Source: Porticoccus sp963974675
Lineage (GTDB): Bacteria > Pseudomonadota > Gammaproteobacteria > Pseudomonadales > Porticoccaceae
Assembly (NCBI GenBank): GCA_963974675.1
Contig: CAXBDQ010000001.1
Coordinates: forward strand, 62,001-126,000
Direction of reading: 5' to 3'
Length of the DNA stretch: 64,000 nt
Part shown: positions 1 through 8,694 of the stretch, piece after piece
Layout of the letters: each line of letters opens with the position of its first letter
Position numbering within the stretch: position 1 is the stretch's first letter
The notes under the pieces: model-generated
The model's database searches: none
What the model saw: only the letters and a program-made list of their open reading frames with translations
What the model was told of the DNA's origin: nothing
Translations under genes and position numbers: made by a program

Positions 1-1109
1 ACCTTACCCAAACCCCAGTTATCTTTTATGGTGATGTCCAAATGCTCCGCTATCTGGCGTGCAGCTGCTTCATCCGCCAAGGCTTCGGCGGTAATCTCCG
101 GGTTGAAATGTAGAATCGAATCAAACACTGACAATCGATGAAAAGGTTTAGCAAAATCGTAAAATTTCTCCTGAACCACTTCACCTTCATCATTTTTCAC
201 GGTGCTTCTAACCTTGGAGCTACCCATCACCGATTCCGCTAATCGGCGTAACATGTCTTCTGTCAGGTTCATTAAATCGTTGTAATCTGAATAGGCTTGG
301 TAGAATTCCAGCATTGTAAACTCAGGATTATGACGAGTAGAAAGCCCTTCATTACGGAAGTTGCGATTAATCTCATAAACCCGCTCAAAACCACCCACCA
401 CCAAACGCTTCAGGTATAACTCTGGTGCAATGCGCAGATACATATCAAGATCCAACGCATTATGATGGGTTACAAACGGCCGTGCTGCTGCACCACCCGG
501 AATGGTCTGTAGCATGGGAGTTTCTACTTCCATGAAGTGATGGCCGTCAAGATAGCTACGAATAAAACTAACAACCTGTGTCCGCACCTTAAAGAGGTCA
601 CGCACTTCCGGGTTAACGATTAAATCTACATAGCGCTGACGGTAACGTATTTCCTGATCAGCAAGACCGTGATACTTATCGGGAAGCGGTCGCAATGCTT
701 TAGTCAGAAGCTGGTACTGATCCATATTGACGTATAAATCACCTTTACCGGATTTATGCAGGGCACCAGTCACACCAACGATATCACCAAGATCCAAGCT
801 CTTGGCAAAAGGACGAGCTTCTTTAGCCACATACAATTGGATGGTGCCGGACATGTCCTGGATCACCATAAAAGCACCACGGTTGCGGATCATTCGTCCA
901 GCCACACTCACCTGATGATCCAATATTTCCAGCGCTTCCTTTAATTCCTCGCCATACTGGGCCTGCAAGTCGGCAGCCAGATCTTTTCGACGAAAGTCAT
1001 TGGGAAAAGCACTACTATTATTGGCAACCGCCTGCTCGCGGATATCCGATAATTTGGCTCGGCGCTCGGCAATTAACTTGTTTTCATCTTGTTGCTGATC
1101 ATTACTCAT
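1..1109 (-). CDS. lysS: Lysyl-tRNA synthetase, class II (C-terminus cut by window edge)
   Basis: Charges tRNA-Lys with lysine in the cytoplasm. I translated the minus strand from ATG at 1109 (MSNDQQQDEN...) and found an open frame running off the window start, so about 369 codons of a protein usually near 500 are visible. An N-terminal OB-fold anticodon-binding domain covers roughly residues 65-140. The class II catalytic domain follows, with motif 1 around residues 190-200 (FMEVETPML) and motif 2 around 248-270 (RNFRNEGLSTRHNPEF). Motif 3 lies outside the window. It sits 93 bp downstream of prfB on the same strand, the same prfB-lysS pairing as in Escherichia coli. Its paralogue epmA is near the other end of the window. 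Confidence 0.97.
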   Translation of the reverse strand, partial: MSNDQQQDENKLIAERRAKLSDIREQAVANNSSAFPNDFRRKDLAADLQAQYGEELKEALEILDHQVSVAGRMIRNRGAFMVIQDMSGTIQLYVAKEARPFAKSLDLGDIVGVTGALHKSGKGDLYVNMDQYQLLTKALRPLPDKYHGLADQEIRYRQRYVDLIVNPEVRDLFKVRTQVVSFIRSYLDGHHFMEVETPMLQTIPGGAAARPFVTHHNALDLDMYLRIAPELYLKRLVVGGFERVYEINRNFRNEGLSTRHNPEFTMLEFYQAYSDYNDLMNLTEDMLRRLAESVMGSSKVRSTVKNDEGEVVQEKFYDFAKPFHRLSVFDSILHFNPEITAEALADEAAARQIAEHLDITIKDNWGLGK

Positions 1110-1202
1110 GAAATCCCCAATACTTTCTATTCTTACTCGCTATTCTTCCCGGCTGTTGTTCTTCCGAACGAGGCCCCGGACATGTATTTCTGAAGGTATA
1201 TT

Positions 1203-2298
1203 TTAAACACCGGCCTTTAATGAAGCTTCGATAAACTGGTCCAAATCTCCATCCAATACTGCCTGGCAATTACTGGTCTGAATATTGGTACGCAAATCTT
1301 TGATTCTCTGGTCATCCAGTACATAAGATCGAATCTGACTACCCCATCCAATATCTGATTTGGTATCTTCCAAAGCCTGTGCTTCTTCCGATCGTTTCAG
1401 CATTTCTTGCTCGTACAGTTTGGCCCGCAACATCTTCCAAGCCTGATCCCGGTTTTTATGTTGCGAACGCTGACTCTGACACTCGGCAACAATACCTGTT
1501 GGCTCGTGGGTCAGACGTACGGCTGAATCGGTTTTGTTCACGTGCTGACCACCGGCCCCACTCGCTCGGTAGGTATCCGTTCGCACGTCTGCCGGATTAA
1601 TATCAATGACAATATTCTCATCAATCTCCGGTGAGACAAAGACTGAACTAAAAGAGGTATGACGACGATTACCAGAATCAAAAGGTGATTTACGCACTAG
1701 GCGATGCACGCCTGTTTCAGTCCTTAACCAACCAAAGGCATACTCGCCCTCAAAACGGATAGTGGCACTTTTGATGCCAGCAACTTCACCCGCAGAGGCT
1801 TCTTCCAGCGTGGTTTTAAAACCCCTGGCTTCGCCCCAGCGCAGGTACATACGCAAAATCATTTCGGCCCAATCCTGGGCCTCGGTACCACCGGAACCCG
1901 ATTGAATCTCCAGAAATGCATTGTTAGCATCAGTTTCACCAGAGAACATACGGCGGAATTCCAGTTTTTCCAACTGGGCCGACAGCTGGGCTAGCTCTCC
2001 CTCTATTTCCGTTACCGCATCAATATCCTCTTCCTCTGCGGCCATTTCTAACAACTCTCGGGAATCAGCAATACCCGAATCTAAGTTTTCGATGGTTTCT
2101 ACTACCAACTCAAGGGATGCACGCTCACGACCCAGCTCCTGAGCTCGTTCTGGGTTATTCCAGACCTCAGAATCACCAAGCTCCAGCTCTACTTCAGTGA
2201 GACGATCTTTCTTGTTAGCGTAGTCAAAGATACCCCCTGAGCACGTCCGTACGCGACTGAAGGTCATCGAGAATATTTCTGATCGGGTTGATTTCCAT
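1203..2298 (-). CDS. prfB: Peptide chain release factor 2 (programmed +1 frameshift)
   Basis: Releases finished proteins at UGA and UAA stops. The gene begins at ATG 2298 (MEINPIRNIL...), 24 codons are read up to CTT at 2229-2227, and an in-frame TGA follows at 2226-2224. A +1 slip at CTT-TGA-C moves translation into the long frame (DYANKKDR...) that ends at 1203, giving about 364 residues, close to the E. coli length of 365. The tripeptide anticodon SPF (KSPFDSG) and the catalytic GGQ motif (SGAGGQHVNKT) are both present. An ATG at 2267 in the long frame is not the true start. It probably shares a transcript with lysS. The frameshift acts as autoregulation: when RF2 is scarce, the TGA is read poorly and slipping increases. 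Confidence 0.97.
2223..2238 (-). promoter_or_regulatory. RF2 programmed frameshift site
   Basis: On the minus strand the order is a Shine-Dalgarno-like AGGGGG (2238-2233), TAT, then CTT TGA C (2229-2223). This is the canonical arrangement of the bacterial RF2 recoding element: an internal anti-16S pairing site three nucleotides before the slippery CTT, followed by the poorly terminated UGA-C. The protein homology continues exactly across the +1 shift. Confidence 0.95.
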
Positions 2299-2320
2299 TA
2301 ACTGTTAGCACCAAGTGTTT

Positions 2321-2346
2321 TTAGAACAGGGGTATTAGAACAGGGG
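2321..2346. repeat. Short tandem repeat upstream of prfB
   Basis: The 12-mer TTAGAACAGGGG occurs at 2321-2332 and again at 2335-2346 (14-bp period), 23 bp upstream of the prfB start. It may be a regulator site or a small duplication; no function can be assigned. Confidence 0.5.
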
Positions 2347-2411
2347 GCGAATTCTAGCGGAATCCGCCGCCCTTCTCTACCTACTTAGCGACTTACTTAA
2401 CCAGCTAGCAC

Positions 2412-3500
2412 CTAACCAAGCTGGTTCAAAACCCAACCAATAACAAGGATTTGCGGCACACTGACTAAGGGTAGGAACAAGGCAATTTTCCAAGACTTGG
2501 TCAGATCTCTAATCACCATCACTTCGGTATAGTCGGTAGCAACACCTGCCATCAAAAAGGTAAAGCCGTTACCCGGAGCTGCAGCACGGGTAAGAATATC
2601 CGCCGCAATAGGGGTAGATCCTTCAGAACACACCTCAATTATCGTGGCCGCCAACAGTGTCAGCAACAGGCCCATCACCGTCGGACCAAACAATGTTTGG
2701 TAGGTATCCATAGGTACAAAAGCACGAATAGCTGTTGCCAACACAATGCCAAAAAACAACCAGCGAAACACCATTTTAGAGTCTTTCAGGCCATCCTTAA
2801 GCACGGACGAAATACCAGCTGGGGTAATGCGAACGGATTTCCCTAACTGAACAATTTGCTGCCACAGGCTATCGCCATTGGTCATTTCACAGTGATTAGG
2901 GTTGGATGGCAAAGTACCTTTTGATACCAATCGATCAAAAATCAGTCCCGTCACCACGCCAACCGCCATAGATAACAACACAAATGTCAAAGTCCATCCG
3001 AAACCAATCAACGCCACCAAAATAATTGTCAAAGAGAGGGAGTTCCATGGACTGGCAATCAGGAAAGCCATTAACTGACCCAAGCTGGCGCCACGCTCGT
3101 AGAGTTTAGTGCCTACCATCAAAATTCCGTGGCTACACAAGTCCAATAGCACACCAGCAACCGTAGCGCGAACAATCCCCTTAAGCGTTCCACCCTGCCC
3201 TAATGCAGACATCACCAGGTCTCGAGGAATGCGCTCCAGTAAACCGACAAAAATAACAGCGGCAAGCAACCCCCACCACATACGGTTAATCAGCTCATAA
3301 ACACCAGAGGTCATGACAATCAACCACTGCGGTAAATCTGGATGACCATCAACCAGCCAATAGAGCACATAGCAAACCAACACAATCGTCGCAAAAACCC
3401 ACAACAGGTAATCTGGACGCTGTTTTTGTGGGTGGCACGAGCTCGCCCCACCGTTTGGAGTCACCTTGGATTCAGGTTCTTTATTACAGCAATCACTCAT
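2412..3500 (-). CDS. Metal permease, SO_0444/ArsP-like family (putative Cu/Zn efflux)
   Basis: A 362-residue integral membrane protein that I place in the ArsP_1/DUF318 permease family, in the branch annotated as SO_0444-type Cu/Zn efflux transporters. The N-terminus is cysteine-rich (MSDCCNKEP, then SSCHPQ near residue 22), consistent with a soft-metal-binding tail. About eight to ten hydrophobic segments follow, with the conserved-looking stretches LLDLCSHGIL and IEVCSEGSTPIAADIL. Its start overlaps by ATGA the stop of a decayed MerR-type regulator, and a MerR-type promoter lies upstream, so metal-induced expression was the ancestral state. Exact substrate is uncertain. Confidence 0.8.
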   Translation of the reverse strand: MSDCCNKEPESKVTPNGGASSCHPQKQRPDYLLWVFATIVLVCYVLYWLVDGHPDLPQWLIVMTSGVYELINRMWWGLLAAVIFVGLLERIPRDLVMSALGQGGTLKGIVRATVAGVLLDLCSHGILMVGTKLYERGASLGQLMAFLIASPWNSLSLTIILVALIGFGWTLTFVLLSMAVGVVTGLIFDRLVSKGTLPSNPNHCEMTNGDSLWQQIVQLGKSVRITPAGISSVLKDGLKDSKMVFRWLFFGIVLATAIRAFVPMDTYQTLFGPTVMGLLLTLLAATIIEVCSEGSTPIAADILTRAAAPGNGFTFLMAGVATDYTEVMVIRDLTKSWKIALFLPLVSVPQILVIGWVLNQLG

Positions 3501-3703
3501 CTGTGCTTACGCCTGCTCTGCTGGCAACTGACTAATATCGAGCAGTTTGGATTATCATCAAGACACTGGACCAACAGCTCAGAGAGCCTTTTTTTCATCA
3601 ACTTCAGTTCGATAATATGCGCATCAACATCCCTAACTTTTCCGTAACCAACCCGTGGACCTCAGTATTTCGACGGTTTGGGTTGGCCCACAAAGCCAGC
3701 AAT
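3497..3703 (-). pseudogene. Remnant of a MerR-family (CadR/PbrR-like) metal regulator
   Basis: The minus strand encodes a stretch like the C-terminal half of Cd(II)/Pb(II)-type MerR regulators. LLALWANPNRR and TEVHGLVTEKLG are in one frame, then DVDAHIIELKLMKKRLSELL continues in a different frame to a TGA at 3499-3497. The typical pattern of this subfamily (E-V-N-A-L ... V-D-A-R-I-A-E-L, then a Cys near the end followed by C-x-I-L) is still visible as LLVQC and NCSIL. The N-terminal helix-turn-helix half is absent and a frameshift lies near 3636-3640. The stop overlaps the permease ATG, which shows the original two-gene operon. It cannot make a working regulator as written. Confidence 0.75.
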
Positions 3704-3743
3704 TACGGAACGATTATGTGCAATGAGTCTTTTCACAAGGGTC

Positions 3744-3774
3744 ACTATAAACCTTCAGCCCACAATATAGTCAA
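3744..3774 (-). promoter_or_regulatory. MerR-type promoter/operator for the metal permease
   Basis: On the minus strand, a -35 TTGACT (3774-3769) and a -10 TATAGT (3749-3744) are separated by 19 bp. This over-long spacer is the hallmark of promoters untwisted by MerR-family activators. The flanks ACTATA and TATAGT form an inverted repeat across the spacer. It points toward the MerR remnant and the permease. Confidence 0.75.
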
Positions 3775-3856
3775 GGAAGTAAAACCACGATAAATGATGC
3801 ATTTTCTCAGTATAAACATTTTATTCTAGAAAAAACTCTGAGAACGTCCCCATTCA

Positions 3857-4417
3857 CTAGACATCTTTCCACTTAATATTACATCCCAAGCTGGGTTTTT
3901 GTTCGGCCGGTGCCGATACCCCTTCCAAGACAGCATCCAAAGCCTCCCGTAAATCCGCACCATTAACCAGTTCGTCATTACCTGGTTTTGAGCCGTCCAA
4001 CCGGCCTCGATAGACGCAATTCAACTCATCATCAAACAGAAAAAAATCCGGGGTACAAACTGCCCTGTAGGCTTGAGCAACCTGCTGAGACTCATCAAAA
4101 AGATAATGAAAAAGAAATTTTTCACTAGTGGCCAATGCGACCATATTCTCTGGGCTATCTTCAGGATAACGAGAGACATCATTGCTGTTAATGGCAATTA
4201 CTGCGACACCTTGAGGTAGGTAATCAGCCGATAGTTCCTTAATACCCTTGAGCACATGTTGCACATAGGGACAGTGGTTACACATGAACACTACCAGAGT
4301 AGCGAAAACCCCCTGCAGCTGCTCAAGCGACCAATTCTTGCCCGTCAACGGCTCCGGCAAATTAAACTCCGGCGCATGGGTTCCCAACGGCATCATTGTA
4401 GATTCGGTCAGGGCCAT
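3857..4417 (-). CDS. Thioredoxin-like/redoxin family protein
   Basis: A 186-residue cytoplasmic thiol protein of the AhpC/TSA-thioredoxin superfamily. A CNHC active-site pair lies at residues 46-49 in FMCNHCPYVQ, and the C-terminal VCTPDFFLFD segment has the family's conserved Pro after the Thr. No signal peptide is visible. It resembles the widespread 'thioredoxin family protein' of about 180-190 residues with a CxxC motif in place of the peroxidatic TxxC, so it is more likely a thiol oxidoreductase than a peroxiredoxin. It is divergent from uup across a 220-bp gap. The physiological partner is unknown. Confidence 0.8.
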   Translation of the reverse strand: MALTESTMMPLGTHAPEFNLPEPLTGKNWSLEQLQGVFATLVVFMCNHCPYVQHVLKGIKELSADYLPQGVAVIAINSNDVSRYPEDSPENMVALATSEKFLFHYLFDESQQVAQAYRAVCTPDFFLFDDELNCVYRGRLDGSKPGNDELVNGADLREALDAVLEGVSAPAEQKPSLGCNIKWKDV

Positions 4418-4612
4418 CGTTACCTCCTATAAGCATACAGTGTTCGTTGTAAACAAATCTCACAACAAGAACGAGGGCTACATTAAACCCCCACCTGTAC
4501 TTCTTAATCCCTTAACAAACAGCAGAATACGCTATGCTTATAAGAATAGCAGTTCATTATCCCTGACAGCAAAGAACTCTGCTAAAATCCGCGCCTCTCA
4601 ACCTTCGACTAG

Positions 4613-4628
4613 GGATGCCTAAGCATCC
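4613..4628. repeat. Small hairpin just before the uup start codon
   Basis: GGATGC-CTAA-GCATCC is a perfect 6-bp inverted repeat ending 9 nt before the uup ATG at 4638. No Shine-Dalgarno sequence is visible at normal spacing; the only AGGGA is partly inside the stem. It may influence translation initiation. Confidence 0.4.
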
Positions 4629-4637
4629 AAACTATCC

Positions 4638-6533
4638 ATGAGCCTAATCCGTCTCGACGACATTTCCATTGAATTTGGTGATGTACCGCTACTAAGCCAC
4701 GCCAACTTTACCGTAGAACCGGGAGAGCGAATCTGCCTGATTGGCCGCAACGGCGCGGGCAAGTCGACGCTACTGAAAATTATTACCGGGCAAATAAAAG
4801 CCGATCATGGTGAAATTCACTATCGCCAACACCTGCGCATCAGCCAACTGGAACAAGCCCTGCCTACGGCCATCGAGCGCAAGGTTTCCGATGTCGTAAG
4901 AGATGGGCTCGCCGATCAACAGGCATTGATTGACCAGTTCAATGAACTCGCCCAACAAACAATGGATAAACACGGCCTTAAAGAGCTGGAACAACTACAA
5001 GCTCAAATTGATGCAGGTGGCGGGTGGCAAGTAGACCAACAGGTTGAAACCATTATCAGCCAACTGGATTTACCCGCCAACAAAACCCTGGCAGAACTCT
5101 CTGGTGGTTGGCGGCGGCGGGTAGCTTTAGGTAAAGCGCTGGTCTCCAACCCCGATGTACTATTATTGGATGAACCTACCAACCACCTAGACATCAGTAC
5201 TATCGAGTGGCTGGAACATAAAGTTCGCGGTTACCAAGGCAGTGTCATTTTTATTACCCACGACCGGAATTTCCTCCAAAAGCTGGCCACCCGTATTGTC
5301 GAAATTGACCTAGGCAACCTAATCAGCTGGCCCGGCAGCTTCCAGAATTACCTCGTTCTCAAAGAAAAGGCCGTAGAAGAAGAAGAAACTCGCCATGCTT
5401 TATTTGATAAAAGACTGGCCGAAGAAGAGGTGTGGATTCGCCAAGGTATTAAAGCCCGCCGCACCCGTAACGAAGGACGGGTACGCGCACTGGAAGCCAT
5501 GCGGGACCAACGGGAACAACGAGCCAAACGTCAGGGAAAGGCCAAAATCAGCGTGGAAACCTCTGACAAATCGGGCCGAAAAGTGGTCGAAGCCCGCAGC
5601 ATCAGCCATGGTTATGGCGGCGAACAGCTGATCAACAACATAAAAATCAAAATCAGGCGTGGCGATCGCATTGGTTTAATTGGCAATAACGGTGTGGGGA
5701 AATCCACCCTTTTGAAAATTCTACTGGGCCAAATTGAACCAGACGAAGGTTCCGTCAAGCTGGGCACCAATCTGGAAATTGGGTATTTCGACCAAATTCA
5801 TCGCGAATTGGAAACCGATAAAACCATTGCCGAAAATGTCGGAAATGGTAAAGAATATATAAAAATTAATGGCAAAGATCGCCATATCATTGGCTATCTT
5901 CGTAATTTCTTGTTCGCCCCAAAACGCGCCATGACACCCGTGAGCGCGCTCTCCGGTGGCGAGCGAAACCGCGTACTATTAGCCAAACTGTTCTCCCAAC
6001 CTAGCAACCTGTTAATACTCGATGAGCCAACCAATGACCTCGATGTAGAAATGCTCGAAGTTCTCGAAGAACAGCTCATGGAGTATCAAGGCACGTTGAT
6101 TATCGTCAGTCACGATCGGGCATTTCTCGATAACGTGGTCACCAGCGTCCTGGTGTTTGAAGGAGACGGCCAAGTTCAAGAGTATATCGGCGGTTACAGC
6201 GACTGGGCTCGTCGTGGCAAAGAACTAAAAATAGCCGACACCCAAGATCACCCCTCCGGCCATATCGTCGATCACGATTCGACGCTCCATGCAAAAAAAG
6301 CCCCTACGGTGAAACTTAGTTACAAATTCCAACGCGAGCTCGACGCTCTGCCAGACCTGATCGACAAACTAGAAACAGAGTTAGCCGTGCTGCAAGAGCA
6401 AACAGCCGATCCAGATTTCTACAACAAACCTTTCACAGAAACCCAGCCAATATTAGACAGCCTGGAAGAAAAGCAACAGGCTTTAGATATGGCGGCAAAC
6501 AGATGGGTCGAGTTAGAGGAAATGAAGGAATAA
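4638..6533 (+). CDS. uup: ABC-F family ATPase Uup
   Basis: A 631-residue soluble protein with two ABC ATPase domains and no membrane segments. Walker A motifs are GRNGAGKS (residues 36-43) and GNNGVGKS (about 349), with signatures LSGGWRRRV and LSGGERNRV and Walker B/D-loops DEPTNHLD and DEPTNDLD. The asymmetric D-loops and a C-terminal coiled coil (about 560-631, rich in Leu/Glu) mark it as Uup rather than EttA or YheS. Family members act on ribosomes or branched DNA intermediates; E. coli uup mutants show increased precise excision of transposons. It is monocistronic here, with a hairpin immediately after the stop. Confidence 0.93.
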   Translation: MSLIRLDDISIEFGDVPLLSHANFTVEPGERICLIGRNGAGKSTLLKIITGQIKADHGEIHYRQHLRISQLEQALPTAIERKVSDVVRDGLADQQALIDQFNELAQQTMDKHGLKELEQLQAQIDAGGGWQVDQQVETIISQLDLPANKTLAELSGGWRRRVALGKALVSNPDVLLLDEPTNHLDISTIEWLEHKVRGYQGSVIFITHDRNFLQKLATRIVEIDLGNLISWPGSFQNYLVLKEKAVEEEETRHALFDKRLAEEEVWIRQGIKARRTRNEGRVRALEAMRDQREQRAKRQGKAKISVETSDKSGRKVVEARSISHGYGGEQLINNIKIKIRRGDRIGLIGNNGVGKSTLLKILLGQIEPDEGSVKLGTNLEIGYFDQIHRELETDKTIAENVGNGKEYIKINGKDRHIIGYLRNFLFAPKRAMTPVSALSGGERNRVLLAKLFSQPSNLLILDEPTNDLDVEMLEVLEEQLMEYQGTLIIVSHDRAFLDNVVTSVLVFEGDGQVQEYIGGYSDWARRGKELKIADTQDHPSGHIVDHDSTLHAKKAPTVKLSYKFQRELDALPDLIDKLETELAVLQEQTADPDFYNKPFTETQPILDSLEEKQQALDMAANRWVELEEMKE

Positions 6534-6556
6534 AGCCATTGTTCAACACAATGGCT
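6534..6556. terminator. Hairpin between convergent uup and the 108-aa gene
   Basis: AGCCATTGT-TCAAC-ACAATGGCT is a perfect 9-bp stem right after the uup stop. Reading on the minus strand the stem is followed by TTTATT, so it would serve best as terminator for the convergent minus-strand gene; on the plus strand there is no T-run. Confidence 0.6.
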
Positions 6557-6612
6557 ATCTAGGTCCGCTATTCTAGGGAATAAAAATCTACAAATTTCTA
6601 CAAACCCCTAGT

Positions 6613-6939
6613 CTACGTTAGCTTCCTGCGCAATTGCGCCTTAAGCATGGAATCAGTGCCATCAAGACATTCATCCTCTCTCAGCTCATGTTCATTTGAA
6701 AAAACGGCATCAAAATCCTGATTGTGCTTAGCCTCTTCAAACTGCTCCAGCGTCTGCTCCCCCTCAAAATGGGAATTTATAGACCAGTCACTCACGAACA
6801 CCTTGTCACCCTCAATTCGAGTAACGACGATACCTTGTAGCGCTTGTGGAGTACTACCAACACACTCATCCTCATAGCCACTCAATGGTTGACTGGGTGC
6901 AACACCATAACTACCAATATCCAGAGGTGTCATTTGCAT
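6613..6939 (-). CDS. Hypothetical acidic protein, 108 aa
   Basis: Function not recognised. It is probably real because GGAG sits 8 nt before the ATG and a hairpin lies after the stop. The protein is acidic and soluble, with no signal peptide or membrane segment. It contains two DEC tripeptides (YEDECVG near residue 24 and REDECLDG near residue 90), which hints at a weak internal duplication or paired cysteines. The central part (IVVTRIEGDKVFVSDWSIN) looks like a small beta-rich fold. It is convergent with uup and separated from acr3 by 214 bp. Confidence 0.55.
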   Translation of the reverse strand: MQMTPLDIGSYGVAPSQPLSGYEDECVGSTPQALQGIVVTRIEGDKVFVSDWSINSHFEGEQTLEQFEEAKHNQDFDAVFSNEHELREDECLDGTDSMLKAQLRRKLT

Positions 6940-7153
6940 ATTATTGTCTCCGCTGACTTGAAAGGTTAAACCAACAATCGGACTTCCATCTCAAAGACCG
7001 ATGCCTGACCACAACAAGCCACATTCAGGCTGAAAACCTTGAACATCCATTTAAGAAGATCAGCACAACCCTAGCAAAAACTGCCGAAAGGCTTATAAAA
7101 AGTATAGACCATAATTATATCGAACTGAGCTTTATCTCACTCCCTTTAACTTT

Positions 7154-8236
7154 CTATTTGACTTTTTTACTCACTTTAACCCCGACACTTGAAACAGGAG
7201 CAAACCAATGCTGGGTGTGATTAACCATAGCAACCAACGACAGCATCACCGGAACCTCCACCAGCACCCCCACCACAGTCGCCAACGCCGCACCGGAATG
7301 TAAACCAAACAGAGAAATGGCCACAGCAACAGCTAACTCAAAGAAGTTAGAGGTACCAATAAGACTGGCAGGTCCTGCAATGTTATGGGGCAATTTCATG
7401 AACTTTGCCGCACCATAGGCCAGTACAAAAATGCCATAGGTTTGTATCAGTAACGGAATCGCGATCAACACGATGGTTTGTGGCTGGCTAATAATCGTTT
7501 CAGCTTGAAAACCAAACAGCAAGACCACAGTTGCCAGTAAACCAATGATGGACCATGGCTTCAGGTGATGAACAAATTCAGACAGCCGCTGATCACTTCC
7601 ACCATCTCTGCCGTTTCGACTAACATGCGCTTCAAGTTTGTGTCGTGTAATGGCACCAGCAACCAACGGCAGCACCACATACAACACCACCGATAACAGC
7701 AACGTACCCCAAGGTACATGGATATCACTCACGCCCAATAAAAACGCAGTGATCGGCGCAAAAGCAAACACCATAATAATGTCGTTCACCGACACCTGCA
7801 CCAACGTGTAGTTTGGATCGCCTTTTGTCAGCTGACTCCAGACAAACACCATCGCCGTGCAAGGCGCGACACCCAACAGAATCATCCCGGCGATATATTC
7901 ATTGGCAGATTGAGGGTCAACCCAGTCGGCAAAAAAATACTTAAAGAACAACCAGCCCAAAGCCGCCATAGTAAAGGGCTTAACCAACCAGTTAATCACC
8001 AGCGTCAGCACCAATCCTTTGGGCCGTTTGCCCACATCTTTAATCGAGGCGAAATCAACCTGCACCATCATGGGGTAAATCATGATCCAGATTAAAACGG
8101 CCACCACTAGGTTCACATGGGCAAATTCAAGGCCTGCAATGAAGGCAAATGTGCCTGGAACAACATTCCCAAGAAAAACACCTGCCGCAATACACAAAGC
8201 CACCCAAAGTGACAGGTAACGTTCAAACAACCCCAT
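7154..8236 (-). CDS. acr3: Arsenite efflux transporter, ACR3 family
   Basis: A 360-residue inner-membrane protein with about ten membrane segments, which expels arsenite using the proton motive force. Family marks are the Cys in LLGVAPCTAMVFVWS (the conserved TM4 cysteine needed for As(III)) and the Glu in GTSNFFELAVAVA. I chose ATG at 8236 because GAGGAGG sits 5-6 nt ahead of it; the GTG at 8242 overlaps that Shine-Dalgarno and is less likely. It lies downstream of arsR on the same strand. The 83-bp gap holds a copy of the arsR operator-like sequence. No arsC reductase is adjacent. Confidence 0.93.
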   Translation of the reverse strand: MGLFERYLSLWVALCIAAGVFLGNVVPGTFAFIAGLEFAHVNLVVAVLIWIMIYPMMVQVDFASIKDVGKRPKGLVLTLVINWLVKPFTMAALGWLFFKYFFADWVDPQSANEYIAGMILLGVAPCTAMVFVWSQLTKGDPNYTLVQVSVNDIIMVFAFAPITAFLLGVSDIHVPWGTLLLSVVLYVVLPLVAGAITRHKLEAHVSRNGRDGGSDQRLSEFVHHLKPWSIIGLLATVVLLFGFQAETIISQPQTIVLIAIPLLIQTYGIFVLAYGAAKFMKLPHNIAGPASLIGTSNFFELAVAVAISLFGLHSGAALATVVGVLVEVPVMLSLVAMVNHTQHWFAPVSSVGVKVSKKVK

Positions 8237-8293
8237 TAACACCTCCTCAATAACACCTTATTTGTTCATACAAACACGCCAAACCAAGCCGAA

Positions 8294-8316
8294 CATATGA
8301 AAAAACACATATACAA
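8294..8316. promoter_or_regulatory. Second ArsR-type operator candidate, between arsR and acr3
   Basis: The stretch from 8294 (CATATGAAAAAACACATATAC) closely matches 8704-8726 upstream of arsR (ATATGATTTTTCACATATAC): both have an ATATGA-like left half and the shared CACATATACAA right end. A second operator here could give acr3 its own metal-responsive promoter. Confidence 0.5.
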
Positions 8317-8325
8317 AGTTAAATT

Positions 8326-8670
8326 TTAGCAACAACTTGCTACACGATTAGGTCGATCACCCATACGGGACAAGTTGGCCAAATTTTCTTTCAAAAAAGC
8401 TTGGTTCGCTTCATTGGTCTGACGTAATACCGATGTAGCCCAGTCCGGTAACGTAGGATTAATCCGGTAATACACCCACTGCCCCTGCTTGCGATCAAGC
8501 AGTAACTCACACTGACGCAACTGAGCTAAATGCCGGGAAACCTTGGGCTGACTCTCAGCCAAAGCTTCAGTGAGCTCACACACACACAGCTCCCCTTCGT
8601 TCTCGATTAACATCAAGCATCGAAGCCGGGTTTCATCTGACAGACATTTATAAAATTGAATGGGATTCAT
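8326..8670 (-). CDS. arsR: ArsR/SmtB-family metal-responsive repressor
   Basis: A 114-residue winged-helix repressor that releases DNA on binding As(III)/Sb(III). The helix alpha-3 metal site is ELCVCEL at residues 27-33, with Cys29 and Cys31, as in plasmid R773-type ArsR. The recognition helix is SQPKVSRHLAQL. A terminal Cys-Cys (113-114) could give extra thiol ligands. It is the first gene of a two-gene arsenite module with acr3. Operator-like palindromes lie immediately upstream, so autoregulation is expected. Confidence 0.93.
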   Translation of the reverse strand: MNPIQFYKCLSDETRLRCLMLIENEGELCVCELTEALAESQPKVSRHLAQLRQCELLLDRKQGQWVYYRINPTLPDWATSVLRQTNEANQAFLKENLANLSRMGDRPNRVASCC

Positions 8671-8694
8671 GGGTCACAGCCATTAAATATCTGA

